Assembly: GCA_964463255.1 (NCBI GenBank) | Contig: CAYXBC010000040.1 | Span: 1 to 16,782, forward strand | Source of the DNA: CAJBLF01 sp964463255 | Lineage (GTDB): Bacteria; Patescibacteriota; Gracilibacteria; Absconditabacterales; Absconditicoccaceae | Direction: 5' to 3' | Length of the DNA stretch: 16,782 bases | Shown here: piece after piece, positions 1 to 7,905 of the stretch | How the letters are laid out: the number at the start of each line of letters is the position of its first letter | How positions within the stretch are numbered: the stretch's first letter is position 1 | Translations under genes and position numbers: made by a program | Notes under the pieces: generated by a model | Databases searched by the model: none | What the model was told of the DNA's origin: nothing | The model's input: the letters and a program-made list of their open reading frames with translations, nothing else

Positions 1-32
1 TGTAATAATTGCTGCAATTGGTGTCGCTTTTT
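1..32 (+). repeat. IS left terminal inverted repeat
   Basis: Imperfect match to the reverse complement of 977-1006. Both begin TGT and share an ATTGC block and the terminal 11-mer TGTCGCTTTTT. It defines the outer boundary of the IS. Confidence 0.75.
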
Positions 33-37
33 AATAA

Positions 38-991
38 ATGGAATATAATTGGCTAGTTTATCTTCCTAACCACTATATATCCATGGTCTCGACTAATGAT
101 TTAGACGTAAAAGAGCATTTAATTCAAGATGTAATAAAAAAGAGGAGAAAGACCAGTGAAGTAGCCACGATTCTGCGTGTTTCTATGAGGACTATTCAGA
201 GACGAATATGTAGATACGAATACAATGGGATCCAAGGTCTCATCCGCTCAAAGCCCTGACCGAAGGGATGAACAGCTTACAATAGAACCAAGGAAGAAAC
301 TGAGGAAATGGTCTCTTTTCTAGCTATGAAATATAAGCAAGAATGACCAGCTAACCTGAAAATTAGACTTGATGAGAAATATGAAATTCATATGAATCAA
401 TCGACAATTTATAGAATTTTAAAAAGAAGAAATATAAGATATTACAATGTGTATCAGAAAGAAAAGAAGACACGAAAAATGTATTCACTAGAAATCCCAT
501 GAATGGAATTACAAATGGATACCTGGTATCCCTTCGGATATCATAGAAAATTTGTAATATATAGTTGTATAGATGATTGTACAAGAATGACATATTCTAG
601 AGCATATGAAAGTGCAAATATAGAGAGTACAAAAAGTTTTATAAACGAACTTATTAGAAGATATCCATTCGCGATTATAGGCATAAGAACTGATCAATGA
701 AGAGAATTTTCAAAAACAATAACGAAATATCTTGAAGATTTACATATAGAGCATATCAAAAATGAGCCGTATCATCCAGAGCATAACGGCAAAATAGAGA
801 GATATCACTTCACAGAGAATATGTGAGAAGTAATAAACCGACCATATTTAATTAGTATCGAAGAAGCAAACTATATGCTCCGAAATTGGCTATCCTATTA
901 TAACTATTGCAGACCGCATACGGGTATTGGGATGGAAAAATTGAGTCCGCACGCTAAGTACCTACAATTTATGTCTAAAAAGCGACAGTAA
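38..991 (+). CDS. IS481-family DDE transposase (code 25)
   Basis: A 317-aa transposase once TGA is read as Gly; TGA codons lie at 257, 269, 344, 500, 698 and 824. An N-terminal helix-turn-helix (about residues 25-75, with RVSMRTIQRRICRYEYNG) is followed by a second HTH-like segment ending STIYRILKRRNI. The rve/DDE catalytic core has D161 in MELQMDT, D219 in RTDQGREF and E254 in NGKIERYH. The D219-E254 spacing of 34 residues is typical of the IS3/IS481 integrase fold. The C-terminal YYNYCRPHTGIG resembles the usual RPH motif. The start at 38 follows two TAA codons; ATG at 83 is an alternative. The reading frame looks intact, so the element may be active. With standard code it would look like a pseudogene. 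Confidence 0.88.
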
Positions 992-1006
992 CTCTGCAAT
1001 AGCACA
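977..1006 (-). repeat. IS right terminal inverted repeat
   Basis: Reverse complement pairs with 1-32 and ends ACA. It overlaps the transposase stop codon (989-991) and lies next to the promoter of the UPF0182 gene. Confidence 0.75.
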
Positions 1007-1011
1007 TAAGA

Positions 1012-1039
1012 TTGACATTTAATAGGAAATATATATAAA
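1012..1039 (+). promoter_or_regulatory. Promoter of the UPF0182 gene
   Basis: TTGACA at 1012-1017, a 16-bp spacer and TATAAA at 1034-1039. The surrounding 32 nt recur with a single mismatch at 4222-4253. It lies just outside the IS right end, so the IS interrupts whatever was upstream but leaves the core promoter intact. Confidence 0.75.
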
Positions 1040-1065
1040 ATGGTTGATGTGATATTTAACACTAT

Positions 1066-1126
1066 CTATGGGAGCAAGCGAAAATCCCGAAAACCAAAGA
1101 GTAGCAAAAAACAAAAAAAAACAAAA
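1066..1126 (+). promoter_or_regulatory. Conserved 5' leader element, copy A
   Basis: This 5'UTR block is clearly similar to 4291-4343. Shared features are a GGG...CCC pair enclosing an A-rich loop with CAAG, then CCGAAAA, AGTAGC and a long A-rich stretch running into the start codon. The DNA between promoter and block is not conserved, so the block itself may be selected, as a translation enhancer or an RNA regulatory element. The function is unknown. Confidence 0.55.
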
Positions 1127-1128
1127 AC

Positions 1129-4100
1129 ATGTTTGGAACAATATTCTTTATTGTGCTTTTGGTGTCATTGGCACCATTGGTCTTTAAATTCATCAGACTC
1201 GGCCAAATCCAGGCGAAGAATGATGGGATACGAAACAGCAACAGATATGATAGGAACAAAACAGAGACCTTGCCATATCCTACAGGATGGACATGGGTCA
1301 TAGTCTTGCCTATTGTGGTGATGCTCTCATGGATTGCCTTTTCTGTATATGCCACCTATGCAACCAAATTCTGGTGGTATCAGGAAGTGGCAAGGACGGA
1401 TGTATTTTGGATGCTCTTGATGCCAAAAATCAAGATATTCCTGCTCTCGTTTGTGGTGATTCTGCTTGCATTCTACGCATTCAGCACCTACCAGTACAAG
1501 AGCATGGAATGGAAGAAATTCAATGTTGCAATCAATCTGCCGATAGCAGTTCTCGTAGCATTGTGCTTCGGAATATGGATTGCTAGCGAATGGCAATCTA
1601 TCTTGATGTTTCAGAAACAGGCAGCATCGGGGATGCTGGATCCTTTATTTCACAAGGACGCCAGCTATTATCTCTTTACTTTGCCTTTGTTTGATCAACT
1701 CTATCTTATAGCAAAGACCTTGTTGATCGTAGCATTGGCCTATTCCATAACCACCTTCTTCGTGAAAGCGGGTCAGGAAAATATGGAGTTTGAGGAAGCA
1801 ATCAAAATCATTCCGAATGCACTCTGGGTTATTATCGCACTCTGGTGCAGTGTCCATGTTTTGGATCGTCAGCTCTCTATTTATCAGTTGATGTACCATG
1901 ACAACGACCTATTCGAGGGGGTAAATTATGTGGGACAATTTGTGAAAGTACCAATCTATCACACCGAGCAGATTATCTTTGCAGTAATCGGCGTGGTCGC
2001 AGTATTGGTGCCCGTGTTTAAAAAAGCTGAAAAGCTCTTCGGTTTCTTATCCATAGTGACCGTGATAGCGTTATTTGCTGCGTTGTTCTTTCCGCTACTG
2101 ATGACCAAGTTCAATGCAATTTGGCTGGTAGTTGTGGTGATAACTGCAGTACTCTTGGCACTGTATGTAATCTTCGTGGGCAATAAACTCCACAAAGAAA
2201 TCGCAGTACTGATAAACATCGCTATCATCATCATCGTGGTCCAGTTCTTAGTCAATGAAACCATAGTCCCTGCATCCGTGCAGTCCGTCTATGTAAATCC
2301 CAAAGAGAAACAGGTGGAAGCGCCGTTTATCAAAAACAATATCGCTTTTACCAAACAGGCATTTTGCCTAACGGATGAATATGTGACGGAAAAGACTATT
2401 TCCTATTCCGATACCCTTACCAAAGAAACAGTACGGGAAAATCGGCAGACTATCGAGAATATTCGCATCCTTGATCATGGAGCTACCCTCCAGGTACTGG
2501 ATAATTCTCAGACAGAAACCCAGTATTATCATTTCAATGATGTCGATGTCGATAGATATACGGATACTGCAGGTCTTACAACGATGTATTTCGTAGGCGC
2601 AAGAGAAATCAATCAATCCGGATTACAATCCAAGACCTACTACAATACCAAGTACGTTTATGGTCATGGGTATGGGTACATCAAAGCTCGTGGTAATCAT
2701 TATGATATCACGGATGGTTACCCTATATTGGATGTCAAAGGCATGCCTATCAAATTTGGCGAGCCTCGTATCTATTATCAGGAAGGAGTAACCCCAGAGT
2801 TCTTCTATGTCAAATCCAACCAGTCCGAGATAGACTATCCTACCGAAAAAGGCGAGATAGAATATGCGTACACCGGTAAAGGAGGCATTAGATTGGATGC
2901 TGGCTGGAAAAAAATCTGTTTTGCAAAAAAGTATGACTGGAGACTTATCTTCGGCAGTGCCCCTATCAATGATTCTACCAGAATTATGATTATGAGGAAT
3001 GTCGTAGATCGGGTTTCAGCAGCATGTCCATTTCTTTCATGGGACAAAGATGCACTCTTCGTACTCCGTCCCAATGGGAAACCAGCATGGATACTCAATG
3101 GCTTCTCCATAAGCAAACACTTCCCCTATGCATCATCCTATGATCCGGAAGATTGGGGCAGATCAGGAGAAAAATTCAATTACATCCGTCATTCCGTAAA
3201 GGCAGTGGTTGATGCGTTTGATGGAACTATCGACTTCTACACCATCAAAGTATCGAATGATCCAATCGTTAAGACGATTAGCAATATCTTCCCGACGATG
3301 TTCAAACCCTTGGCAGACATGCCGGAAGATCTAAAACAGCACTTGATCTACCCTGAGTATTACTACAAGGCGCAGGCTAGCATGTACTTGAGATATCATA
3401 TGGGAGATCCCTATGAATTTTATCAGCAAGACAAGCTATGGCGTATCGCCAATGAGAATTACAAAGGAGATAAGACCAAGATGGAACCACGGTATATGTT
3501 GCTTAGATTGCCGGACGAACAGAAAGAAAAGTTCGTGATTACTATCCCGTTCACACCCAAAGAGCTTAACGAACGTCAGACAAGGGACTTCCTCACCGGG
3601 TGGATGGCAGGAGAATGTGATCCAGAAAACTTTCTGCATCTGAATGTTTATCTCTATCCCAAGGGACAAGAAATCTTTGGTCCGTGGATGATTGAGAACG
3701 CAACAAATACCGAGTCGCAGATCAGTAAGTCGTTTTCACTCTGGGGACAGGGCGGAAGCAATGTATGGCAGGGCAATCTTATGCTCGTACCTATCCACAA
3801 CACCATTATTTCTATCGAGCCGATTATTGTATTGGCTCAGGCGAATGATGGGAAACAGCAGTTACCGAGCGTTAAAATGATCGTAGCATTCCACAACAAG
3901 CATCTTGCTTGGGGAAGGACGACCGAAGAAGCATTGGCAAATATCCTTGAAGGCATCAAGCCTCAGGAAGCTGAAAGTTTCATAGGTCCAGTCCGATCAT
4001 GTTTTGATGCCTATCAGGTAACGCTCCCCGTGGTGGATAAACAGGGGAATGTCTCTTCCAAGACGGTATCCGTCTCTTCCAAAGAGCAGGCAATCCAAGA

Positions 4101-4170
4101 AATGCAGCAGGCCATACTCAAACTCGAGGAAGGTGTAAGCATTCTCAAAGGTGCGCTCAAGAAATTATAA
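1129..4170 (+). CDS. UPF0182 family large membrane protein
   Basis: A 1013-aa protein with about 8-9 hydrophobic segments in the N-terminal 380 residues (for example about 3-22, 54-78, 100-118, 135-152, 185-211, 226-245, 283-298, 306-352, 359-376), followed by a large, mostly soluble domain. Family signatures are the FWWYQEVARTDVFW stretch between early helices, the FGEPRIYYQEG and KYDWRLIFGSAPI segments, KAVVDAFDGTIDFY, FKPLADMPEDLKQHLIYPE, MYLRYHMGDPYEFYQ, and a C-terminal FSLWGQGGSNVWQGNL followed by a VAFHNK-type strand. These match UPF0182, a bacterial and archaeal family of unknown function. The length is near the usual 900-1000 aa. About 52 glycines are all GGN and none is TGA, unlike the neighbouring enzymes. 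It has its own promoter, leader and terminator. Confidence 0.9.
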   Translation: MFGTIFFIVLLVSLAPLVFKFIRLGQIQAKNDGIRNSNRYDRNKTETLPYPTGWTWVIVLPIVVMLSWIAFSVYATYATKFWWYQEVARTDVFWMLLMPKIKIFLLSFVVILLAFYAFSTYQYKSMEWKKFNVAINLPIAVLVALCFGIWIASEWQSILMFQKQAASGMLDPLFHKDASYYLFTLPLFDQLYLIAKTLLIVALAYSITTFFVKAGQENMEFEEAIKIIPNALWVIIALWCSVHVLDRQLSIYQLMYHDNDLFEGVNYVGQFVKVPIYHTEQIIFAVIGVVAVLVPVFKKAEKLFGFLSIVTVIALFAALFFPLLMTKFNAIWLVVVVITAVLLALYVIFVGNKLHKEIAVLINIAIIIIVVQFLVNETIVPASVQSVYVNPKEKQVEAPFIKNNIAFTKQAFCLTDEYVTEKTISYSDTLTKETVRENRQTIENIRILDHGATLQVLDNSQTETQYYHFNDVDVDRYTDTAGLTTMYFVGAREINQSGLQSKTYYNTKYVYGHGYGYIKARGNHYDITDGYPILDVKGMPIKFGEPRIYYQEGVTPEFFYVKSNQSEIDYPTEKGEIEYAYTGKGGIRLDAGWKKICFAKKYDWRLIFGSAPINDSTRIMIMRNVVDRVSAACPFLSWDKDALFVLRPNGKPAWILNGFSISKHFPYASSYDPEDWGRSGEKFNYIRHSVKAVVDAFDGTIDFYTIKVSNDPIVKTISNIFPTMFKPLADMPEDLKQHLIYPEYYYKAQASMYLRYHMGDPYEFYQQDKLWRIANENYKGDKTKMEPRYMLLRLPDEQKEKFVITIPFTPKELNERQTRDFLTGWMAGECDPENFLHLNVYLYPKGQEIFGPWMIENATNTESQISKSFSLWGQGGSNVWQGNLMLVPIHNTIISIEPIIVLAQANDGKQQLPSVKMIVAFHNKHLAWGRTTEEALANILEGIKPQEAESFIGPVRSCFDAYQVTLPVVDKQGNVSSKTVSVSSKEQAIQEMQQAILKLEEGVSILKGALKKL

Positions 4171-4175
4171 TATGG

Positions 4176-4206
4176 TAGCTCGGGTCTTTCCCGAGCTATT
4201 TTTTTT
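4176..4206 (+). terminator. Rho-independent terminator after UPF0182 gene
   Basis: Stem TAGCTCGGG (4176-4184) pairs with CCCGAGCTA (4190-4198) around a 5-nt loop, followed by eight T. It starts five bases after the stop codon. Confidence 0.9.
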
Positions 4207-4227
4207 AACCAAAAAAATAACATAAGA

Positions 4228-4255
4228 TTGACATTTAATAGTAAATATATATAGT
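4228..4255 (+). promoter_or_regulatory. Promoter of the 123-aa / lipoprotein unit
   Basis: TTGACA at 4228-4233, a 16-bp spacer and TATAGT at 4250-4255. The promoter block from 4222 is a near-identical copy of that at 1007-1038. Confidence 0.7.
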
Positions 4256-4290
4256 AATTTATATGATGATAAGAGAACTATGGAAATCAT

Positions 4291-4343
4291 CTAGGGAACA
4301 AGTGAAAAACCCGAAAAAATAAAGTAGCAAAAAAAACAAAAAA
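4291..4343 (+). promoter_or_regulatory. Conserved 5' leader element, copy B
   Basis: Second copy of the leader block seen at 1066-1126, with the same order of GGG, CAAG, CCCGAAAA, AGTAGC and an A-rich tract before the ATG. It differs in many single bases, which indicates an old duplication or a shared regulatory element rather than a recent copy. Confidence 0.55.
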
Positions 4344-4348
4344 ATATC

Positions 4349-4720
4349 ATGGGAACATTAGTAGTACAAGCTTTACTTATAGCTTTCGGTTCCATCTTTG
4401 TAGTCGATATCATCGCGTTAATCCTAGCCAAGGTACAGGACAGGAAACGTTGGTTTATCTGGATATCTGCAGGCATCAGTATGCTGTATGCAGTTGTCAT
4501 CTTCTGTATGAGAGGGCAGAACGTACCTTCGCAGTATGATGGAGTCGAAGTAGGATTTTTGATTGTGATAGGAATGTTGATCGCAATGTTGGTTCCTATG
4601 CTCGTCTACGAGCCGATTACCGGCAGTATAAAGAATCCATTCTTACGGATAGGATCAGTGATTATCATCTTCATCCTCGCCGCATTATTTATGCTTTCTC
4701 TCCTCATGCCGCTTATCTAA
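4349..4720 (+). CDS. Small four-helix membrane protein, unknown
   Basis: 123 aa with four predicted transmembrane segments (about 4-27, 35-53, 69-87 and 99-121). A short basic loop KVQDRKRW follows helix 1, suggesting that loop faces the cytoplasm. I do not recognise the family. It is the first gene of a two-gene unit with the lipoprotein at 4745 (24-nt gap) and uses a promoter and leader duplicated from the UPF0182 gene. The three proteins may therefore act together at the envelope; that is inference from shared regulation. No in-frame TGA is present. The start follows a run of A with no Shine-Dalgarno sequence. Confidence 0.75.
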   Translation: MGTLVVQALLIAFGSIFVVDIIALILAKVQDRKRWFIWISAGISMLYAVVIFCMRGQNVPSQYDGVEVGFLIVIGMLIAMLVPMLVYEPITGSIKNPFLRIGSVIIIFILAALFMLSLLMPLI

Positions 4721-4744
4721 CCAATAAAAAAACAATAAAAAATT

Positions 4745-5023
4745 ATGAAAAAATTACTCTATGGTGGACTAGTATGTATGATAGTCCTAGTAGCTGCTTG
4801 TGAACCCAAGCCGGAAGGCTATAAGGACGGGAAACCCTTCATAACCAGGACGCATTGCGTCAGATCGCATGAAGTAGAGAAATGGGGATACCATTACGGC
4901 TATAATGTCATGAAAGGGGAAATGAATTATCACTATGGACGACACTCGGAGACCGTATGTGATGAGCAGAAAACTGACACCATCTTCCTCAAAGTGAAGA
5001 AAACAAAAAATGTCGTCAACTAA
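4745..5023 (+). CDS. Small secreted lipoprotein, unknown
   Basis: 92 aa. A classic lipoprotein signal peptide has MKK, a hydrophobic core (residues 4-18) and the lipobox VAAC with C19 as the lipidation site. The mature part is short and has two further cysteines, C38 and C72, which could form a disulfide. Between them a YHYG motif occurs twice (49-52 and 62-65) in a region rich in His, Tyr and Gly. The tail is lysine-rich. No known domain is recognised. It is likely co-transcribed with the 123-aa membrane protein and followed directly by a terminator. Confidence 0.8.
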   Translation: MKKLLYGGLVCMIVLVAACEPKPEGYKDGKPFITRTHCVRSHEVEKWGYHYGYNVMKGEMNYHYGRHSETVCDEQKTDTIFLKVKKTKNVVN

Positions 5024-5032
5024 TATCTCTAT

Positions 5033-5062
5033 AGCTTGGGTATTTCCCAAGCTGTTTTTTTT
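5033..5062 (+). terminator. Rho-independent terminator after lipoprotein gene
   Basis: Stem AGCTTGGG (5033-5040) and CCCAAGCT (5046-5053), 5-nt loop, then G and eight T. It closely resembles the terminator at 4176, again with an AGCT(C/T)GGG stem and 5-nt loop, fitting a duplicated transcription unit. Confidence 0.9.
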
Positions 5063-5095
5063 GATCAAAAAACGGGAGATTTCCCCCAAGAGCGC

Positions 5096-5123
5096 TTGAA
5101 AACAGCAGAGATATAACTATGCT
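5096..5123 (+). promoter_or_regulatory. Promoter of the asnS operon
   Basis: TTGAAA (5096-5101), 16-bp spacer, TATGCT (5118-5123). This would start the transcript about 30 nt before the asnS ATG. The spacing equals that of the other promoters in the window. Confidence 0.6.
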
Positions 5124-5158
5124 CATCGAGTATTTTATATCATATCCACGAGCATCAG

Positions 5159-6550
5159 ATGAAACCGACAAGCATTGCAAAGATTTTCAAAGACTACGAA
5201 ACTATCATAAATACGGACATTTCTATAAACTGACGAGTGAGAACGATCAGGGATAGTAAGACCTTCTGATTCATGGAAATCAACGACGGATCTTATCTCA
5301 AAAATATCCAGGTTGTCTTCGAAAACGATTTGCCAAATTTCGATGATATCTGCAAATTCACGACCGGAAGCGCCATCAGCGTAGAAGGAATTTTGGTCGC
5401 TTCCCAAGGAAGCAAACAAAAATTTGAGCTAAAAGCCAAGAAGGTAACCCTCGTAGGCGCATGTGCAAGCGATTATCCCTTACAGAAAAAAGGGCATAGC
5501 TTCGAATATCTTCGTGAAATCGCGCATCTCAGACCCAGATCAAATACATTTTCTGCAGTGTTTAGAGTGAGGTCATTGCTCGCATTCGCTATCCACCAAT
5601 ATTTCCGTGAACAAGAATTTATCTATGTCCATACACCGATTATCACCGGTAGTGATGCTGAATGAGCAGGAGAGATGTTTAGCGTATCGACACTCGATAT
5701 GATCAATCCTCCCAAAACTGAAGATGGAAAAATAGAGTACAAAAAAGATTTTTTTGGGAAGGAAACATCCTTGACCGTAAGTGGACAGCTCAACGCAGAG
5801 ACCTTCGCAACGGCTTTTGGCAAGGTATATACCTTCGGACCCACCTTCAGAGCAGAAAATTCCAACACGACAAAACATCTTTCTGAGTTCCGGATGATAG
5901 AACCCGAGATAGCTTTTGCTGATCTCAAAGACGATATGAATCTCGCAGAATGACTCATCAAATATGCATTCACCTATATCCTTGAACATGCAGATGCGGA
6001 GATGGATTTCTTCGCACAATTTATAAACCCTGACGTTAAGACGAGATTACAAACTCTGGTAAAATCTGATTTTTCTAGAGTGACCTATACCGAAGCGGTT
6101 GAGTTATTGAAAAAATCGTGACAGAAATTTGAATATCCCGTAGAGCGAGGAATCGATTTACAGACCGAACACGAAAGATATATCTGTGAAAAAATATTTA
6201 AAGGTCCGACATTCGTTATCGATTATCCCAAAGAGATCAAAGCATTCTATATGAGACTCAATGAAGATGGGAAAACAGTAGCTGCGACAGACTTATTGGT
6301 ACCTGGTGTTTGAGAGATTGTAGGAGGTTCTCAAAGAGAAGAAAGACTTGATGTCTTGGAAAAGAAAATGAAAGATATGGGACTCAATCCTGAGGAATAT
6401 GGACGATATTTGGATACAAGAAAATATGGAACAGTGCCTCACGCAGGATTCGGCATCGGTTTTGAAAGATTGATAATGTACATCACCGGTATGGAAAACA
6501 TCCGCGATGTTATCCCTTTCCCAAGAGCTCCAAAGACCTGTGAATTTTAA
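5159..6550 (+). CDS. asnS: Asparaginyl-tRNA synthetase
   Basis: 463 aa, the normal AsnRS length. It charges tRNA-Asn with asparagine at the expense of ATP. The N-terminal OB-fold anticodon-binding domain (about 1-110) contains INGRVRTIRDSKTFGFMEIN, where both glycines after the N and F are TGA codons. The class II catalytic core has motif 2 around FGPTFRAENSNTTKHLSEF (about 225-245) and motif 3 GFGIGFERLIMYITGMENI (about 431-449), followed by the RDVIPFPR ending typical of AsnRS. Six TGA codons (5231, 5267, 5663, 5951, 6119, 6311) all read well as Gly, including PIITGSDAEGAGEMF. ATG 5159 is chosen because the homologous N-terminus begins there. First gene of a five-gene operon. Confidence 0.95.
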
Positions 6551-6567
6551 CATACTAAAATAGTATG
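6551..6567 (+). repeat. Inverted repeat between asnS and HIT gene
   Basis: CATACTA and TAGTATG form a perfect 7-bp stem around AAA, starting immediately after the asnS stop. The second arm contains the first ATG (6565) of the next gene, so it could influence start choice or coupling in the operon. It has no T-run and is not a terminator. Confidence 0.5.
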
Positions 6568-6975
6568 ATGGAAAATTGTGTATTTTGCAGGATAGCCAAC
6601 AAAGAACTTACTTCATGGAAAGTGTATGAAACTGAGTTTACAATAGTCTTGTTGGCTAAAGAGATGGAAGTGCAATGACATACCTTAGTGATTCCAAAAA
6701 TGCACTATAAAGATATCACCGATATCCCGACAGCTACATTAGCTGATATGATGGACGTGACAAAAAAAATCATACTTCATTACCAAAATATACTCGGATC
6801 GACAGGAGCGAATATCATGGCTGCGACAGGGGAAGGAGCACAACAATCCACGCCACATTTTCATTTCCATATTTTGCCGAGATTCAAAAACGACGGCTTA
6901 GATACCCGACCAAAACTACCAGATATCGATGTAGACAAAGATGAAGTATTGAAAAAGATACAGATAGTAGAGTAG
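6565..6975 (+). CDS. HIT-family nucleotide hydrolase
   Basis: 136 aa (135 if ATG 6568 is used). HIT proteins hydrolyse or transfer nucleotidyl groups from AMP-conjugates and dinucleoside polyphosphates. An N-terminal CVFCRIANKE (zinc-type CxxC plus the usual start of the fold) is followed by EVQGHTLVIPKMHY, whose Gly is a TGA at 6676, then the catalytic histidine triad HFHFH at 98-102 within STPHFHFHILPRF. The length matches HINT/FHIT-like members. The gene starts 14 nt after asnS. Because aminoacyl-tRNA synthetases release Ap4A and aminoacyl-AMP as by-products, clearing these is a reasonable inferred role. Confidence 0.9.
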
Positions 6976-6996
6976 TTTATCCTATTGTGTTTCCTT

Positions 6997-7392
6997 ATGT
7001 CTCAAACTTTCGCCGTTGCGGTCAAATGAATTATCAGAAATCCAGAACATAAATATCTGATACTTTTTAAGAGCGATGCAGAGGATATGAATCCCAACGA
7101 TTTTGATATCCCGGGAGGAAGAATCAATCGATGAGAGAAATTGGAGGACGCATTAATCAGAGAAATCCAAGAGGAGACCTGACTCAAAATTAGTATAGAA
7201 AAGGTCTCTACATCACGATGATTTACAAAATGAGATTTGCATCTCGTATGAACAACCTTTCTTACCCATTGCGAAGACTTCAAGGATATATATCTTAGTG
7301 ACGAACATACTGGCTTTCGACGAAAAACCAAAGAAGAGATACTCACCTGAGATTTTCCCTCTCGGCTCAAACAAGAATTTGAGAATATTTAA
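6997..7392 (+). CDS. Nudix hydrolase
   Basis: 131 aa. The Nudix box is complete: G41-x5-E47-x7-R55-E56-I57-x-E59-E60-x-G62-L63, supplying the metal-binding glutamates. It depends on the UGA=Gly code, since G62 and six other glycines are TGA (seven TGA codons out of about ten Gly). With standard code the gene is invisible. Nudix enzymes cleave nucleoside diphosphates linked to another moiety; substrate cannot be assigned from the sequence. The gene sits 21 nt after the HIT gene, so both may remove unwanted nucleotides such as Ap4A or oxidised NTPs. The start ATG 6997 has no Shine-Dalgarno sequence. Confidence 0.9.
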
Positions 7393-7407
7393 TCACTCAA
7401 TATCCTT

Positions 7408-7902
7408 ATGAATAGCGTAGAACAATTTCTCCAATCCAAGCATATCGATTTTATACATCACGATCATCCAGCGGTATTTACCTGTGAGCAAGCGGCTATA
7501 TTTCATGAACTTGTACCAGGAACGCCAGGCAAAAATCTCTTTCTCATCGACACAAAAAGTGGAAGATTATTCCTTGTTATTTTGCCGGTAGAAAAAAAAG
7601 CTGATCTCAAATTTCTCACACTCCATTTTTGAGCCACGAAACTTTCTTTTGGAAGTCCGGATTTGCTGCTGCAAAAAATGGGACTCACTCCTTGATCCGT
7701 TTCTCCATTTGGCCTTATACACAATACGGAACGGGATATCGAAGTATATATAGATCAAGAGATATACGATGCAGAGCTAGTGAATTTTCACCCAAACATA
7801 AACACCGCATCATTATCTTTGACTCGTGAGATGTTTCATAGGTATCTAGAGACACTCCATCACGAAATACATATCATAGATTTATCAATCGTACAGCCAT
7901 AA
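7408..7902 (+). CDS. YbaK/ProX-type aminoacyl-tRNA deacylase
   Basis: 164 aa. YbaK/PrdX proteins hydrolyse mischarged tRNA-Pro (Ala or Cys) in trans. Seen here are an N-terminal VEQFLQSKHIDFIHHDHPAV with a following CEQAA, LFLIDTKSGRLFLVILP, LSFGSPDLLLQKMGLTPGSV with SPFGL next, and a C-terminal VNFHPNINTASLSL. This order matches the PrdX/ProXp-ala subgroup. Two TGA codons (7630 and 7693) give Gly, the second in the conserved PGSVSPFGL signature. It lies 15 nt after the Nudix gene and 3 nt before the phosphatase gene. Its place in an AsnRS operon links tRNA charging with quality control; the exact amino acid edited is inferred from family only. Confidence 0.88.
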
Positions 7903-7905
7903 ATT

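Larger units (their letters stand above)
1..1006 (+). mobile_element. Complete IS481-like insertion sequence
   Basis: One transposase gene (38-991) lies between imperfect terminal inverted repeats. The left end (1-32) begins TGT and the right end (977-1006) ends ACA, as expected for IS481/IS3-type elements. The inner part of both repeats shares the exact 11-mer TGTCGCTTTTT, read inward from each side. The transposase stop codon lies inside the right repeat, a compact arrangement common in small IS elements. The element abuts the -35 box of the next promoter, which starts 6 bp beyond the right end. No target-site duplication can be checked because the window starts at the first base of the element. 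The transposase contains six in-frame TGA codons, so the IS is adapted to the UGA=Gly code. Confidence 0.85.

Noticed and set aside
38..991. Transposase, SDR and Nudix reading frames as decayed pseudogenes
   Set aside because: All interruptions are TGA at glycine positions; no frameshift, TAA or TAG interrupts them, which fits recoding and not decay.
5573..6019. 148-codon minus-strand open frame within asnS
   Set aside because: Antisense shadow of the AsnRS catalytic domain, with no promoter or recognisable domain.
5231..6313. TGA as tryptophan (code 4) or selenocysteine
   Set aside because: TGA sites align with conserved Gly, not Trp or Cys, and there are too many sites for selenocysteine.
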